Shown piece after piece: positions 9,849 to 18,293 of a DNA stretch of 64,000 nucleotides. This DNA comes from Candidatus Nitrosopumilus sediminis (GTDB lineage: Archaea; Thermoproteota; Nitrososphaeria; Nitrososphaerales; Nitrosopumilaceae). Made by a program: the position numbers and the translations under genes. Each line of letters opens with the position of its first letter. Position 1 is the first letter of the stretch. The notes beneath the pieces were generated by a model. It was not told the origin of the DNA, searched no databases, and saw only the letters and a list, made by a program, of their open reading frames with translations. The stretch spans positions 1,302,001 to 1,366,000 of the forward strand of contig NC_018656.1 in assembly GCF_000299395.1 (NCBI RefSeq). Direction: 5' to 3'.

Positions 9849-9927
9849 GTTGTTCAGCGTCTATTTCGTTTATTTAAGCTAAAGTGTTTCACATGATTTT
9901 ATATTCAACAAGGATTCGTTTAGATCG

Positions 9928-10389
9928 ATGGTCGGTGAAAACTTTGCAGGAAATATAATTATTAACTTGGCTAATTTGCCTGATTTTCTAAGAAATCCAA
10001 TTTTAAAAAAAAGAATGATAGAATTCTTTTCATTATCAGAACCTGAAAAAATGGAAGTTATCAACAATGCATTAGAAGCAGGTCCTACAATTCCTTTTCC
10101 TAACTTTTCAAAACTTTTCAAAACATGGCTTAAAATTTTAACAACATTGACTGAAGAACAACGAGAAGGACTTTTTTCAGCTTATATCACAGAGGTTGCA
10201 CGATCACCACAAAAACTAATCGCTTTCAACATTGATGGAATATTAGAGATATTTTTAACATTAGAAGAAAATGACAGAGAAATTCTTGCAAACACAATTA
10301 AAAAAATAATTAATAATTTGGATGAAAATTCAAAAAGACGAATTATGATAGTTGTGCCAGAAAATGCTAAAAAACATTTGAAGTTTTAG
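9928..10389 (+). CDS. Hypothetical all-helical protein, 153 aa
   Basis: Predicted mostly helical soluble protein with repeated Leu/Ile heptads and no Cys cluster or membrane segment. No family recognised. It is divergent from purA and overlaps the convergent zinc-ribbon/YggX-like gene by 4 bases. Confidence 0.65.
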   Translation: MVGENFAGNIIINLANLPDFLRNPILKKRMIEFFSLSEPEKMEVINNALEAGPTIPFPNFSKLFKTWLKILTTLTEEQREGLFSAYITEVARSPQKLIAFNIDGILEIFLTLEENDREILANTIKKIINNLDENSKRRIMIVVPENAKKHLKF

Positions 10390-10667
10390 GCATTTGTAGG
10401 TTCATCAGGTTTTCGGTTATCTTCATTGGTGTAATCAATTACTTCGCCTTCAGGAGACAAAACACCTACAAAGATTTTCTCATGTTTTTTCAATAATTTT
10501 CTATGATCTAGCATAGACATGTCTAATTTCATCTCATTCATTACCATAATTTGGTATTCTTTCCATTCAGCCCAACATTTGTTACACGTAGGGTATTTTG
10601 CAGCGACAACTCCTAGTTCTTCGCTATCAGGAATAGAATTCTTACATTTGGTACAAATGCGACTCAT
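10386..10667 (-). CDS. Zinc-ribbon protein with a YggX-like (Fe(II)-trafficking) segment
   Basis: The first 33 residues carry CTKC and CNKC pairs. The following segment, CWAEWKEYQIMVMNEMKLD then HRKLLKKHEKIF, closely resembles bacterial YggX, which protects Fe-S clusters from oxidation (typical AWQEWLKHQTMLINE). The combination suggests a metal or redox-linked protein in the cytoplasm. Resemblance is by eye; function is inferred. Confidence 0.65.
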   Translation of the reverse strand: MSRICTKCKNSIPDSEELGVVAAKYPTCNKCWAEWKEYQIMVMNEMKLDMSMLDHRKLLKKHEKIFVGVLSPEGEVIDYTNEDNRKPDEPTNA

Positions 10668-10731
10668 ATAGAAATTATGAATAATGAACTCCTTTTATCT
10701 TTTTTTGAATCTAAAACAATAATAATTATCA

Positions 10732-10956
10732 ATGAACTATGGGAGTATGAAGATAAAATGCCCAAAATGTAAAGAAGATGCAGATTTAGCAATGGACTAT
10801 TCAGTTGTAAAATGTGGCTCTTGCGATTTGGATATGAGTTATGGGGAATACGTAAAATTTGTGGCTCATAATGAATCAAAATATTCAGACATTTTAGGAG
10901 ATTATGCAAGTAGTACAGAAGGCCATACTTCAGGATCATTAGATGAATGGGATTAA
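10732..10956 (+). CDS. Small zinc-ribbon protein, 74 aa
   Basis: CPKC and CGSC pairs about 16 residues apart form one zinc ribbon, followed by an acidic Ser-rich tail. A shorter start at Met6 (10747) would give MKIKCPKCKED. No specific function. Divergent from the YggX-like gene. Confidence 0.65.
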   Translation: MNYGSMKIKCPKCKEDADLAMDYSVVKCGSCDLDMSYGEYVKFVAHNESKYSDILGDYASSTEGHTSGSLDEWD

Positions 10957-11016
10957 CAAAATAGTGTAATCATTCATCAGATTAAAATAATTAGTTGAAC
11001 AGATTTCTATTCATCA

Positions 11017-11661
11017 TTGGAATTTTTATTAGAAAATATTCTTAATTTGGTAGGGTTTTTGGTTGGACTTGCAATAGGAATAATGTCATATATTGGATTT
11101 AGAAACACCGGAAGTCCAACATTATTTCGACTAACCATCGCATTTTTTTCAATCAGTTTAGGATTTTTTGTCATATGGACTGGTTACATGGTAGAGGATT
11201 TCTTCATGAAATCAGGAAATGTTGAAAGATGGATTCTGACTTTAGGAATTGCAATACAAACTGTAGGGTATTTTTTTATTGCATTTTCACATAGCATAAA
11301 ATCATTTTTTCCAAAATCCAGTTATTTTAGATCAGTGGGGATATTTCCTTTATTCTTAGTATCTTCTGTTCAGTTAGAACACATTTTCAGATCTGTTTCG
11401 TTTATCTTGTTAGCATACGGTGCTATTGAAACAATGCTGTCATACTTAGAAAATAAGAACAAGGGGGCAATTTCAGTTTCTATAGGTTTGGGTCTTTTAG
11501 CATTGGGAGAATTTTTGGGATGGTATTCATTTGTATTCCCAGAATCAATCCTTTATTCGGCATCAATGATTATCAAAATAGGTGGATTGATAGCACTATT
11601 CATTCCAGTTAGCAAAGTGCCTTTGACCAAGATAAAATTTGATGAGGATTTCGGAGAGTAA
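11017..11661 (+). CDS. Polytopic membrane protein, 214 aa
   Basis: About six or seven hydrophobic helices span most of the protein, with a short polar C-terminus. No family recognised. The start is TTG at 11017, placed just before the first membrane helix; no upstream ATG is in frame. Confidence 0.65.
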   Translation: MEFLLENILNLVGFLVGLAIGIMSYIGFRNTGSPTLFRLTIAFFSISLGFFVIWTGYMVEDFFMKSGNVERWILTLGIAIQTVGYFFIAFSHSIKSFFPKSSYFRSVGIFPLFLVSSVQLEHIFRSVSFILLAYGAIETMLSYLENKNKGAISVSIGLGLLALGEFLGWYSFVFPESILYSASMIIKIGGLIALFIPVSKVPLTKIKFDEDFGE

Positions 11662-11778
11662 GGCATCAGGCTCAAAATTTAGAGAATTTGAAAATTTGTC
11701 AAATTCTTTTGTCTTTTTAGTATATTGGAAAATATCAGCCCCCTCTCATAGAAATTAAAATAATAATTCATAGAGAAA

Positions 11779-12066
11779 ATGGCAGAATATAGAACACATA
11801 TGAAAATAATTGGAGATATCTTGGCAACAACAAGAGATGATTTGCAAGATGAGGATGGAGCATCAGTCACATATCTAATTAGAAAAGCAAACATTTCACA
11901 TTCTAGAATTTCAACAATATTGAAGACTTTGGTATCACAGGGCCTATTAGAAAAAGTAGATAATCAAGGATCAAATAAATACAAAATAAGCGAAAATGGA
12001 AGAGAGTTCTTACAAGCATATTATGCATTTACAAATTTTGCAGACAATTTTGGATTAAGTATCTGA
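11779..12066 (+). CDS. Winged-helix DNA-binding protein (HTH_45-like)
   Basis: A 95-residue single wHTH domain. The recognition region ANISHSRISTILKTL is followed by the wing GLLEKVDNQGSNKYKISENGREFL. It is a paralogue of the gene at 18965, sharing the MAxYRT start, the ISHSR/LSHSR helix and the FGL C-terminus. Such single-domain regulators are expanded in Thaumarchaeota. Target unknown. Confidence 0.85.
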   Translation: MAEYRTHMKIIGDILATTRDDLQDEDGASVTYLIRKANISHSRISTILKTLVSQGLLEKVDNQGSNKYKISENGREFLQAYYAFTNFADNFGLSI

Positions 12067-12146
12067 TCAGTTACTTCATCAGGTTCATCTAAATTATCAT
12101 CAAAATCATCTTCAAAATCAGTATCCTCATAATCAGTTGACGACAT
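12021..12146 (-). CDS. Possible acidic microprotein, 41 aa
   Basis: ATG at 12146 opens a 41-codon frame, MSSTDYEDTD at the start, then rich in Asp and Glu. Its 3' part is antisense to the wHTH gene. The acidic stretch recalls the tail of the RAM protein at 55816. Coding status is uncertain. Confidence 0.25.
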   Translation of the reverse strand: MSSTDYEDTDFEDDFDDNLDEPDEVTDQILNPKLSAKFVNA

Positions 12147-12226
12147 ATCTCTCAAATTAAATCATGAACTGTTAAAAACGTATTCAAAAGTAAATGATAA
12201 TTAAAGAAAAAATTCCATAGAATGTA

Positions 12227-12823
12227 TTGAAAGTAAATTGTGATAAAGAAGGAATAAGAACAGCTTCTCAAATAATCACCAAAGGAGGAATTGCAGTATT
12301 TCCTACAGATACGGTTTATGGAATAGGCTGTGATCCGTATAATAAAACATCAGTAGAAAAAATCTATGAAATTAAATCTAGAGATATTACAAAATCTCTT
12401 CCAGTTTTAACACATTCAAAAGAAACAGCTAAAAAGATTGCTCAGTTTAATACGATTACAGAAAAAATTGCTGATAAATTTTGGCCAGGACCACTAACAA
12501 TGATTTTAAAAGTTACAGATGATAAAATTAAGGAATCATTAAACTTGAAAGATAAAATTGCAATTAGAGTTCCTAATCAAAAATGTACGTTAGAATTATT
12601 ACAAAAATGTAATTTTCTTGTTGGAACTAGTGCAAATGTTTCAGGGAATTCATCACATACAAACCCAAAAGACTGCTTGCAGAGTTTAGAAGGATATGAT
12701 GTGTTTGTTGATGGAGGGATAATTTCAGGGAAAGGTGAATCAACAATAATAGAAATTGAAAATAGCAAGATCAAAATTATCCGGGAAGGTTCTTTAAACA
12801 AAGAAGAAATTTTACAGGTATGA
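12227..12823 (+). CDS. sua5: Threonylcarbamoyl-AMP synthase (Sua5/YrdC/TsaC family)
   Basis: Makes threonylcarbamoyl-AMP for t6A modification of ANN-decoding tRNAs. Family blocks are FPTDTVYGIGCDP, YEIKSRDITKSLPVL, FWPGPLTMIL, IRVPNQ and GTSANVSG. The 198 residues cover the YrdC domain without a Sua5 C-terminal domain. Start is TTG at 12227. The stop overlaps the THUMP gene by 4 bases, and a KEOPS Cgi121-like gene converges, so this is a t6A-linked neighbourhood. Confidence 0.93.
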   Translation: MKVNCDKEGIRTASQIITKGGIAVFPTDTVYGIGCDPYNKTSVEKIYEIKSRDITKSLPVLTHSKETAKKIAQFNTITEKIADKFWPGPLTMILKVTDDKIKESLNLKDKIAIRVPNQKCTLELLQKCNFLVGTSANVSGNSSHTNPKDCLQSLEGYDVFVDGGIISGKGESTIIEIENSKIKIIREGSLNKEEILQV

Positions 12824-13341
12824 ATCTAATAGTTACATGCCCTAGGCACCTAGAGCCAGAAACTGAGGAGGAATTAATGAGTATTTTAGGAGAATTTGGA
12901 GATTCAGACGTTAAGGTTTCAATCACAAATATGTCAGGAATTTTAACAGCAGAAACACAACTTGATCCTATAGAGGTTGTAAAAAAAATCAAAGATATGC
13001 TTCTTGATGAACCATGGAGTGTCAGATACTGTAAAAGAATCATACCAATACAGAAAGTCATCGAATCAAACATTGATGAAATAGAAAAAAGTGTAGTAGA
13101 ATTATCTAGTCAAATTTTGGAAGACGAAACATACAGAATATCAATTGAGAAAAGAAATTCAGATTTGTCAAGTAAAGAAATAATCACAAAAATTGCAGAT
13201 AAAATCAAAAATAAAGTATCTCTGGAATTTCCAGATAAAATTTTATTAGTAGAAATTTTGGGGAATGAGACAGGAGTTTCTGTACTGAAAAAATCAGATA
13301 TCCTAAGTACTGAAAAAACTAAACGAAGTATGTCAGAATAA
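12820..13341 (+). CDS. THUMP-domain protein, TAN1-like
   Basis: Protein of 173 residues starting MNLIVTCPRHLEPETEEEL, typical of archaeal TAN1/THUMP proteins. These hold tRNA for N4-acetylcytidine formation at position 12. The C-terminal half has the ILLVEILGNETGVSVLK strand pattern of THUMP. Coupled to sua5 and overlapping the convergent ubiquitin-like/Cgi121 gene by 9 bases. Confidence 0.85.
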   Translation: MNLIVTCPRHLEPETEEELMSILGEFGDSDVKVSITNMSGILTAETQLDPIEVVKKIKDMLLDEPWSVRYCKRIIPIQKVIESNIDEIEKSVVELSSQILEDETYRISIEKRNSDLSSKEIITKIADKIKNKVSLEFPDKILLVEILGNETGVSVLKKSDILSTEKTKRSMSE

Positions 13342-14106
13342 TACTGCAGCTTTCTCGACTAAAATATCAGCTAATGGATTTTTTGAATAAATTGAATCAA
13401 TGTGTTTTTTTGTTATTTTGAAGTGTTTTTTGAGATGGCCTTCATTGTTTTTTGAGAATAAATTTACAGAAATTGGGGTTAATTCACGATATAAATAATT
13501 TAGAGTTTTTTTATTTCCTATAGATATTAAAATGAAATTAGATTTTGGTCTAATTCCAACATTTTTTATTGCATCAGAGATTTGAGTAGTTAAAGCAAAT
13601 CTCATTAGAATATCAGTTTCAATTTTATTTGAAAGCAAAACATTATTTTTTTTAGATTCAATAGACAATGAAATAATTTTTTTTAAATGATATGAATCCA
13701 AAATGAAATCACAAGATACAGCTTGAAGTAAAAGTTTAGGGTATTTTTCTCTAAGATGATCAATAAATTTTACATCGATTGATTTTTGGCCTTTAATTTC
13801 TATGATCTGTATTTGTTTTTTAGAGTATTCAAAAGTAAATTTTTTTAATGTACCACCATGTATGATTGGAATTATGCTAATAACATCATTGTCTTTAATT
13901 TTTGTTGATTTTCCATCCATTGCAGAAGAGTCAGCACCATTGATTGCGATTAATACATTGTCTGTATCAAGTTCAGGTGCATCTTTAGGTTTTAGTTCTG
14001 GTAGTAAATTGATTAATTCTTGAATAGTGATACCAGATTTGTCAATTTTCAAATATTCTGCAGGAAAAGATTTTTTTGCTCCACCTACAAATTTTACAGT
14101 AAACAT
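13333..14106 (-). CDS. Fusion of a Urm1/MoaD-like ubiquitin fold and KEOPS subunit Cgi121
   Basis: Residues 1-85 look like a beta-grasp Urm1/SAMP/MoaD protein ending in IIPIIHGG, the di-Gly of the sulfur-carrier or modifier class, but here the chain continues. Residues about 88-257 resemble Cgi121: ETDILMRFALTTQISDAI and a terminal DILVEKAAVLF match the archaeal subunit of KEOPS, which makes t6A on tRNA. Neighbours are a Sua5 and a THUMP protein. Whether the HGG is cleaved to free the modifier is unknown. The domain split is by my own comparison with recalled MJ0187-type sequence. Confidence 0.82.
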   Translation of the reverse strand: MFTVKFVGGAKKSFPAEYLKIDKSGITIQELINLLPELKPKDAPELDTDNVLIAINGADSSAMDGKSTKIKDNDVISIIPIIHGGTLKKFTFEYSKKQIQIIEIKGQKSIDVKFIDHLREKYPKLLLQAVSCDFILDSYHLKKIISLSIESKKNNVLLSNKIETDILMRFALTTQISDAIKNVGIRPKSNFILISIGNKKTLNYLYRELTPISVNLFSKNNEGHLKKHFKITKKHIDSIYSKNPLADILVEKAAVLF

Positions 14107-14145
14107 ATCTATCTAATTTAGAACGTAGAAATAATATTTAATTTA

Positions 14146-14508
14146 TTATTCAGTTGATTCTTCTACAATCTCTGAAGGTGTTTCTTCAGAAGTTGCTTCA
14201 ACATTCTCAGGAGTATCAACAACTTCGGTTGTTTCTTCAATTACAGCATCTTCAGTAGTTTCTATTTCAGATGGTTCTGCGACTTGTTGTTCAGCTTTTG
14301 AAGCTGCAATACGTGCTTGCTTAGATTTTTCTTCACGAACCTCTTTTTTGATAAATTTTGTAATATATCCTGCAATCTCATTTTTCAATCCTTTAGAACG
14401 AACTATGGAAATTTGATCTAATACTTTTTTGTTTCCAGCAAAATCTTCACCAAATTTGGATTTGTGTCCATCTAGAACTTCATATGAAAGTCGCTTTATT
14501 CTATCCAC
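14146..14508 (-). CDS. rps17e: Ribosomal protein S17e with an acidic C-terminal extension
   Basis: Residues 1-57 match archaeal S17e (MDRIKRLSYEVLDGHKSKFG, then FAGNKKVLDQISIVRSKGLK). Residues about 58-120 add a basic linker and a long Glu/Thr/Val-rich acidic tail. S17e is usually about 60-80 residues in archaea, so the tail is an addition. Downstream of TatD on the same strand. Confidence 0.92.
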   Translation of the reverse strand: MDRIKRLSYEVLDGHKSKFGEDFAGNKKVLDQISIVRSKGLKNEIAGYITKFIKKEVREEKSKQARIAASKAEQQVAEPSEIETTEDAVIEETTEVVDTPENVEATSEETPSEIVEESTE

Positions 14509-14540
14509 TAAATGTCAAAATGCAGGGGGGTATTTTATAC

Positions 14541-15296
14541 CTATATTCCAAGAAATGAATTTGAATTCTTTTCAAGCAATAAAGTCATCTCATCGAAGGA
14601 TTTGCCTAAAATTTTTGAAGCACAGAAAATCACACTTGGAATGAAGCTAATTTGCCCGGATTTCATTTCAAAGCACCTTGAAAACCTTACAGGTCCATCA
14701 GTTTCAACAAGGATTTGAGATTCATCAGTTTTAGACAATAATGTTTGCTTATCATTTGCATAAATCATCACAGGCCCATATGATACAAAAAAACCCATAT
14801 CCATGGCTCTTTGAAGTTGTTTTTTGCTTCCATCAAACCAATGAAGCAACGCATGTTTTGTATTGTATGATGTCATAATTTGGAAGACATCATCTAGGCT
14901 TTTTCTAGAGTGAATTGAAACAGGTTTGTGGAATTTTTCAGCAAGTGACAGCAGTGTTTCAAATACTTGATTCTGTTTTTTTGTATCATCACTTTGATTA
15001 GCATATGTTGGGTCTAATCCAATTTCACCTATTCCTGATATATGATTATAATTATCCTCAATCAATTTTGAAATATTTTCAATTCCTTCATTTGCACATT
15101 CTGGATGAATTCCAATGAAAGGCAATACCAAGTCACTTTTTTTTGCAAGTTCTAGAGTTTGTAATGAATTATCATAATCCATGGACACACAACATGCTTT
15201 GATTTTCAAACATTCCATTTGTTTTAATGTAAATTCCATATCAGAAACATATGCATGATCAGATAAATGGATGTGAGAATCAAAATACCAAGTCAT
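14541..15296 (-). CDS. TatD-family metal-dependent hydrolase
   Basis: TIM-barrel nuclease/deoxyribonuclease family. Metal-binding motifs are FDSHIHLSD at the N-terminus, GIGEIGLDPTY, PVSIHSRKSLDD, LLHWFDG and the final LVETDGP. I choose the ATG at 15296 because MTWYFDSHIHL gives a normal start; the open frame extends to an ATG at 15359, adding 21 non-family residues near the histone promoter. Confidence 0.87.
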   Translation of the reverse strand: MTWYFDSHIHLSDHAYVSDMEFTLKQMECLKIKACCVSMDYDNSLQTLELAKKSDLVLPFIGIHPECANEGIENISKLIEDNYNHISGIGEIGLDPTYANQSDDTKKQNQVFETLLSLAEKFHKPVSIHSRKSLDDVFQIMTSYNTKHALLHWFDGSKKQLQRAMDMGFFVSYGPVMIYANDKQTLLSKTDESQILVETDGPVRFSRCFEMKSGQISFIPSVIFCASKILGKSFDEMTLLLEKNSNSFLGI

Positions 15297-15392
15297 TTCT
15301 TTACCAATTGTTAAAAGAGTCTGTATAAATCGATTCCTTAGTGATATTTTTTCACTCATTATCTTTTTTCGGAAAAAACTAAAACAAAGTTC

Positions 15393-15614
15393 ATGAAATC
15401 ATCTGAATTAGGATTATCTGCAATGTATAGAATTCTCAAGAAAGCAGGGGCAGAAAGAGTCAGCGATGAATCAGCAGACGAGTTAAGAAGAATTATTGAA
15501 CAGATAGCAGATAGTATTGCTAAAAGTGCAGTAGATATGGCCACTCATGCTAGCAGAAAGACTGTGAAAGGTGAGGATGTAAAGTTGGCTTCAAAGCCAT
15601 TTAACAAATTCTAA
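15393..15614 (+). CDS. Archaeal histone
   Basis: A 73-residue histone fold that dimerises and wraps DNA. It has the alpha1 segment AMYRILKKAGAERVS, the long central helix and the loop-2 signature SRKTVKGEDVKLA (R-x-T-x-x-x-x-D). N-terminus is MKSSELGLS. Only histone in the window, divergent from TatD. Confidence 0.96.
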   Translation: MKSSELGLSAMYRILKKAGAERVSDESADELRRIIEQIADSIAKSAVDMATHASRKTVKGEDVKLASKPFNKF

Positions 15615-15653
15615 TCTAAAGAGTTTAATTATTCACTTTATGTTTTTTAAAAC

Positions 15654-15724
15654 GGTACTCTGGCAGAACGGTTATGCGTGAGCCTGCAAAGCTTATACAA
15701 GGGGGTTCGACTCCCTCGGGTACC
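15654..15724 (+). tRNA. tRNA-Cys (GCA)
   Basis: A 71-nt cloverleaf. Acceptor GGTACTC pairs with GGGTACC (one G-U). The anticodon arm TGAGC/GCTTA has loop CTGCAAA, giving anticodon GCA. The T arm GGGGG/CCCTC encloses TTCGACT. No intron and no encoded CCA. It abuts the stop of the convergent cupredoxin gene. Confidence 0.93.
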
Positions 15725-16135
15725 TTATTCTACTATAACCTGACCTTTCATCCAAGGATGAAGAGTACAAAAATAATCATATGTGCCAATTTCATCAAAA
15801 TTAAGAGTGTAAGATTCAAACGGATCTAAATGCCCACTATCGAATAATTCTGTTGGCTCACCGTAAAAACCTGAAGTGACACTATGAAATGCTGAATCTT
15901 GATTTACCCATGTAACTTGTTTTCCAGAATCAATTACAATAACAGATGGAATGTAACATCTATCAATTTCTTCGCAACCAGGACGAGAGACTTTTGTAGG
16001 CATAATGACATCACCTTCTACAATCAATTCTGGCTCTTGGGAGGTTGTTTCAACAGATTGGTTAGAAAAGATCAATCCAATCATTACCAGAAATATAACA
16101 GTAATAGTTCCAATAGTTGTTAATTTTTTTATCAA
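15725..16135 (-). CDS. Secreted/anchored cupredoxin (plastocyanin-like)
   Basis: Type-1 copper protein of 136 residues with an N-terminal membrane helix (about 5-25). Predicted copper ligands are His84 (AFHSVTSG), Cys123, His126 and Met129 (YFCTLHPWM). Extracytoplasmic electron carriers of this sort are abundant in ammonia-oxidising Thaumarchaeota. The stop codon touches tRNA-Cys. Confidence 0.92.
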   Translation of the reverse strand: MIKKLTTIGTITVIFLVMIGLIFSNQSVETTSQEPELIVEGDVIMPTKVSRPGCEEIDRCYIPSVIVIDSGKQVTWVNQDSAFHSVTSGFYGEPTELFDSGHLDPFESYTLNFDEIGTYDYFCTLHPWMKGQVIVE

Positions 16136-16210
16136 ATCACATTACATCCTTAACAGAGTTATTACATAATTACCAAATTCTCTAAATATATAACATATTA
16201 GAAGACGCAA

Positions 16211-17962
16211 ATGTCTCAAAATGGAAATGGGTTACTAGAATACATACCAGGTTCACATACATTATTAGTTCAAAAAAATTCCAGTCAGCCCTTAGAAGGG
16301 TTTACAGAAAATATTCGAGAAAGTATTCAAGAATATGCTGAAAATTCAAAAAGTGAAGTAGAAAAAGGCAATAATTTTCTTCAGTGGATTTTAACAAGAG
16401 TTTTTGAGGCTACAGAAGATGATGCAGCAGATGCAATTGTTGATGGAGCAAATGATCTAGGGATTGATGCATATCTCCCAGTAGATTTTTCAGACAATAC
16501 GATTAGACTATTTCAATCAAAATATGGAACATCCCATTCATTAGAAGCAATAGCGAAATTCAAAGAAGATGCCAAGAGGTTGCTTGCAAAAGATGTTGTA
16601 AAAATGAGACCCGAGCTTGCACAGCTTGTTACAAAAATTAAAGAAAAAAATCTCAAAATAAAATGTTGTTATGTAACAGATCAAGAAGTAGACTACCATG
16701 ATGATATAGTAGAAATCATAGATCAAAAAGTAATAATTCAAAAATTATGGGATAGAATAAAAAAACCTGCAGAAGGGAAAAAATCATCAATAAAATTAGA
16801 GCGAATGTTAAGACACGAGAATACAATTTTAGGGATTTTAAAGTTACGTGAGCTAACTGAATTTGTAAGTAAGAATAGAGATTATGTTTTTGAATCAAAT
16901 ATCAGACAATGGATGCAATTTAAGACTACAGTTAACAAGGGGTTAAGAGAAACATTACAGAGCAACCCAGGTAAATTTTTCTTTTACAATAACGGGATAA
17001 CTATTGTTGTTAGTGATTTTTCCGAATTGGGAGAAAACATAATTGAACTTCATGCACCACAAATTGTTAATGGTGCACAAACATCAAACTCTATTCTTGA
17101 TCATTCAAAGAGAACAAAGAACATGGATGGTTCAATGACCGTAACAATAATCAAAGCAGATGATGAACAAGAACAAAACAATATTACAAAATATAGAAAT
17201 TCTCAAAATTCGGTTAGAGGAAAAGATTTAGTTTCATTAATGGATTTTCATAAATCGATTAAATCTCAATTGAAAAGTTGTGGTTATTTTTATGAGATTC
17301 AAGCAGGTTCTTTTGATACAAAAACTAAATCAAAACAATCTGAATATGATGGAGATTCAATATACAATAATTATCTTCCAGACAATCACAAGAAAGTTAT
17401 TGTTGCTAAAGATGCAATACAATCACTAGTTGCAGGAATTGAACAAAGACCAACTGAAGCATATAGTTCACCAGCACAATTTCTTCCAAGAGGAAGCAAG
17501 TATGACGATGTATTCAATGACAATCTAAAGGATGATTACAGAATTTTACTATACCCATATCTTGTAAAAGAATTTGCAAAAAAATCATTGAAATATGGGA
17601 AACAAGGAGGTCATAAAACAAAAAGATACGCCACATTGTTTTTTGTTGCAGTTTATTTTAGAATTCTTCATAAAAAAATTCTTGAATCAAAGGGAGACTT
17701 TAAAGGAGACGTGAGAAAATTAGAGCCCATATTTCGCAGTTTCAAACTAAATTCTAGAATTTTAAAGATAACAGATGTGGTTGTGACTAAATTTCTTGAA
17801 GACACCGTTGTTGATGATGAAATAGAATTAGCAAATACCAAACACAATTTCTTCTCTCAGCATGTTTGGAATGATTCAATGCTTAGAGTAATTGATAAGA
17901 AAATTAGACAGGAAGAGGATGAGATTTTAGCATTGAAAAAACTTGTAACCAGTTTATTTTAA
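16211..17962 (+). CDS. AIPR-family (abortive infection/phage resistance) protein
   Basis: Protein of 583 residues. The AIPR signature FFYNNGITIVVSDF followed by PQIVNGAQTSNSI is clear (about residues 256-297). The N-terminal part, with DLGIDAYLPVD and LFQSKYG, resembles a PD-(D/E)XK-type D...Q-x-K nuclease site. AIPR proteins occur in phage-defence and restriction-modification operons, including ones with Dcm, Vsr and GHKL ATPases. Here it is monocistronic, 2 kb outside the integrated element that carries those three genes. ATG at 16211. Confidence 0.88.
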   Translation: MSQNGNGLLEYIPGSHTLLVQKNSSQPLEGFTENIRESIQEYAENSKSEVEKGNNFLQWILTRVFEATEDDAADAIVDGANDLGIDAYLPVDFSDNTIRLFQSKYGTSHSLEAIAKFKEDAKRLLAKDVVKMRPELAQLVTKIKEKNLKIKCCYVTDQEVDYHDDIVEIIDQKVIIQKLWDRIKKPAEGKKSSIKLERMLRHENTILGILKLRELTEFVSKNRDYVFESNIRQWMQFKTTVNKGLRETLQSNPGKFFFYNNGITIVVSDFSELGENIIELHAPQIVNGAQTSNSILDHSKRTKNMDGSMTVTIIKADDEQEQNNITKYRNSQNSVRGKDLVSLMDFHKSIKSQLKSCGYFYEIQAGSFDTKTKSKQSEYDGDSIYNNYLPDNHKKVIVAKDAIQSLVAGIEQRPTEAYSSPAQFLPRGSKYDDVFNDNLKDDYRILLYPYLVKEFAKKSLKYGKQGGHKTKRYATLFFVAVYFRILHKKILESKGDFKGDVRKLEPIFRSFKLNSRILKITDVVVTKFLEDTVVDDEIELANTKHNFFSQHVWNDSMLRVIDKKIRQEEDEILALKKLVTSLF

Positions 17963-17969
17963 TTTCAAA

Positions 17970-18029
17970 GGTAGTAGTCCAACCAAGTAAAAATCTTGCA
18001 GGAGGTTTACATTGGTCAGACTGCCTACC
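17970..18029. terminator. 60-nt compound hairpin downstream of the AIPR gene
   Basis: Nested complementary blocks begin 8 bases after the AIPR stop: GGTAG/CTACC, AGTC/GACT, AACC/GGT and an inner GTAAA/TTTAC. The order and small internal loops suggest a folded transcript end or a small structured RNA. Its first bases, GGTAGTAGTC, are shared with the element at 50301. Confidence 0.45.
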
Positions 18030-18125
18030 TAAATTCAGTATAAACCAGTAATATTTAACATAATTTTTCTAAGCATGATCTATTCTAGAATGTTTTTTAT
18101 ATCGATTAAAAAGAGCTAAAGCACT

Positions 18126-18293
18126 TTGGGTAAGAAAGAGAAATGTGTCATTTGTAGTGAAATTGTAGGATTTCGTTTTAAGGCAATGGAAGAATGGGGA
18201 ATAGAGGGCACATTATGTGGTAAATGTTATTCGAAAAAAATTGATGAACATTATCCTGGTGATCATGTTAGAGTAAACAAACATTTAGATTAA
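18126..18293 (+). CDS. Small zinc-finger protein, 55 aa
   Basis: TTG at 18126 opens 55 residues beginning MGKKEKCVICSEIVGF, with a second CGKC pair 20 residues later. This is a treble-clef or ribbon-like zinc site. Its stop overlaps the convergent gene at 18290 by 4 bases. Function unknown. Confidence 0.6.
   Translation: MGKKEKCVICSEIVGFRFKAMEEWGIEGTLCGKCYSKKIDEHYPGDHVRVNKHLD

Noticed and set aside
15296-15359. Longer TatD start at 15359
   Set aside because: The added 21 residues precede the conserved MTWYFDSHIH start and lie in the divergent promoter region of the histone gene.
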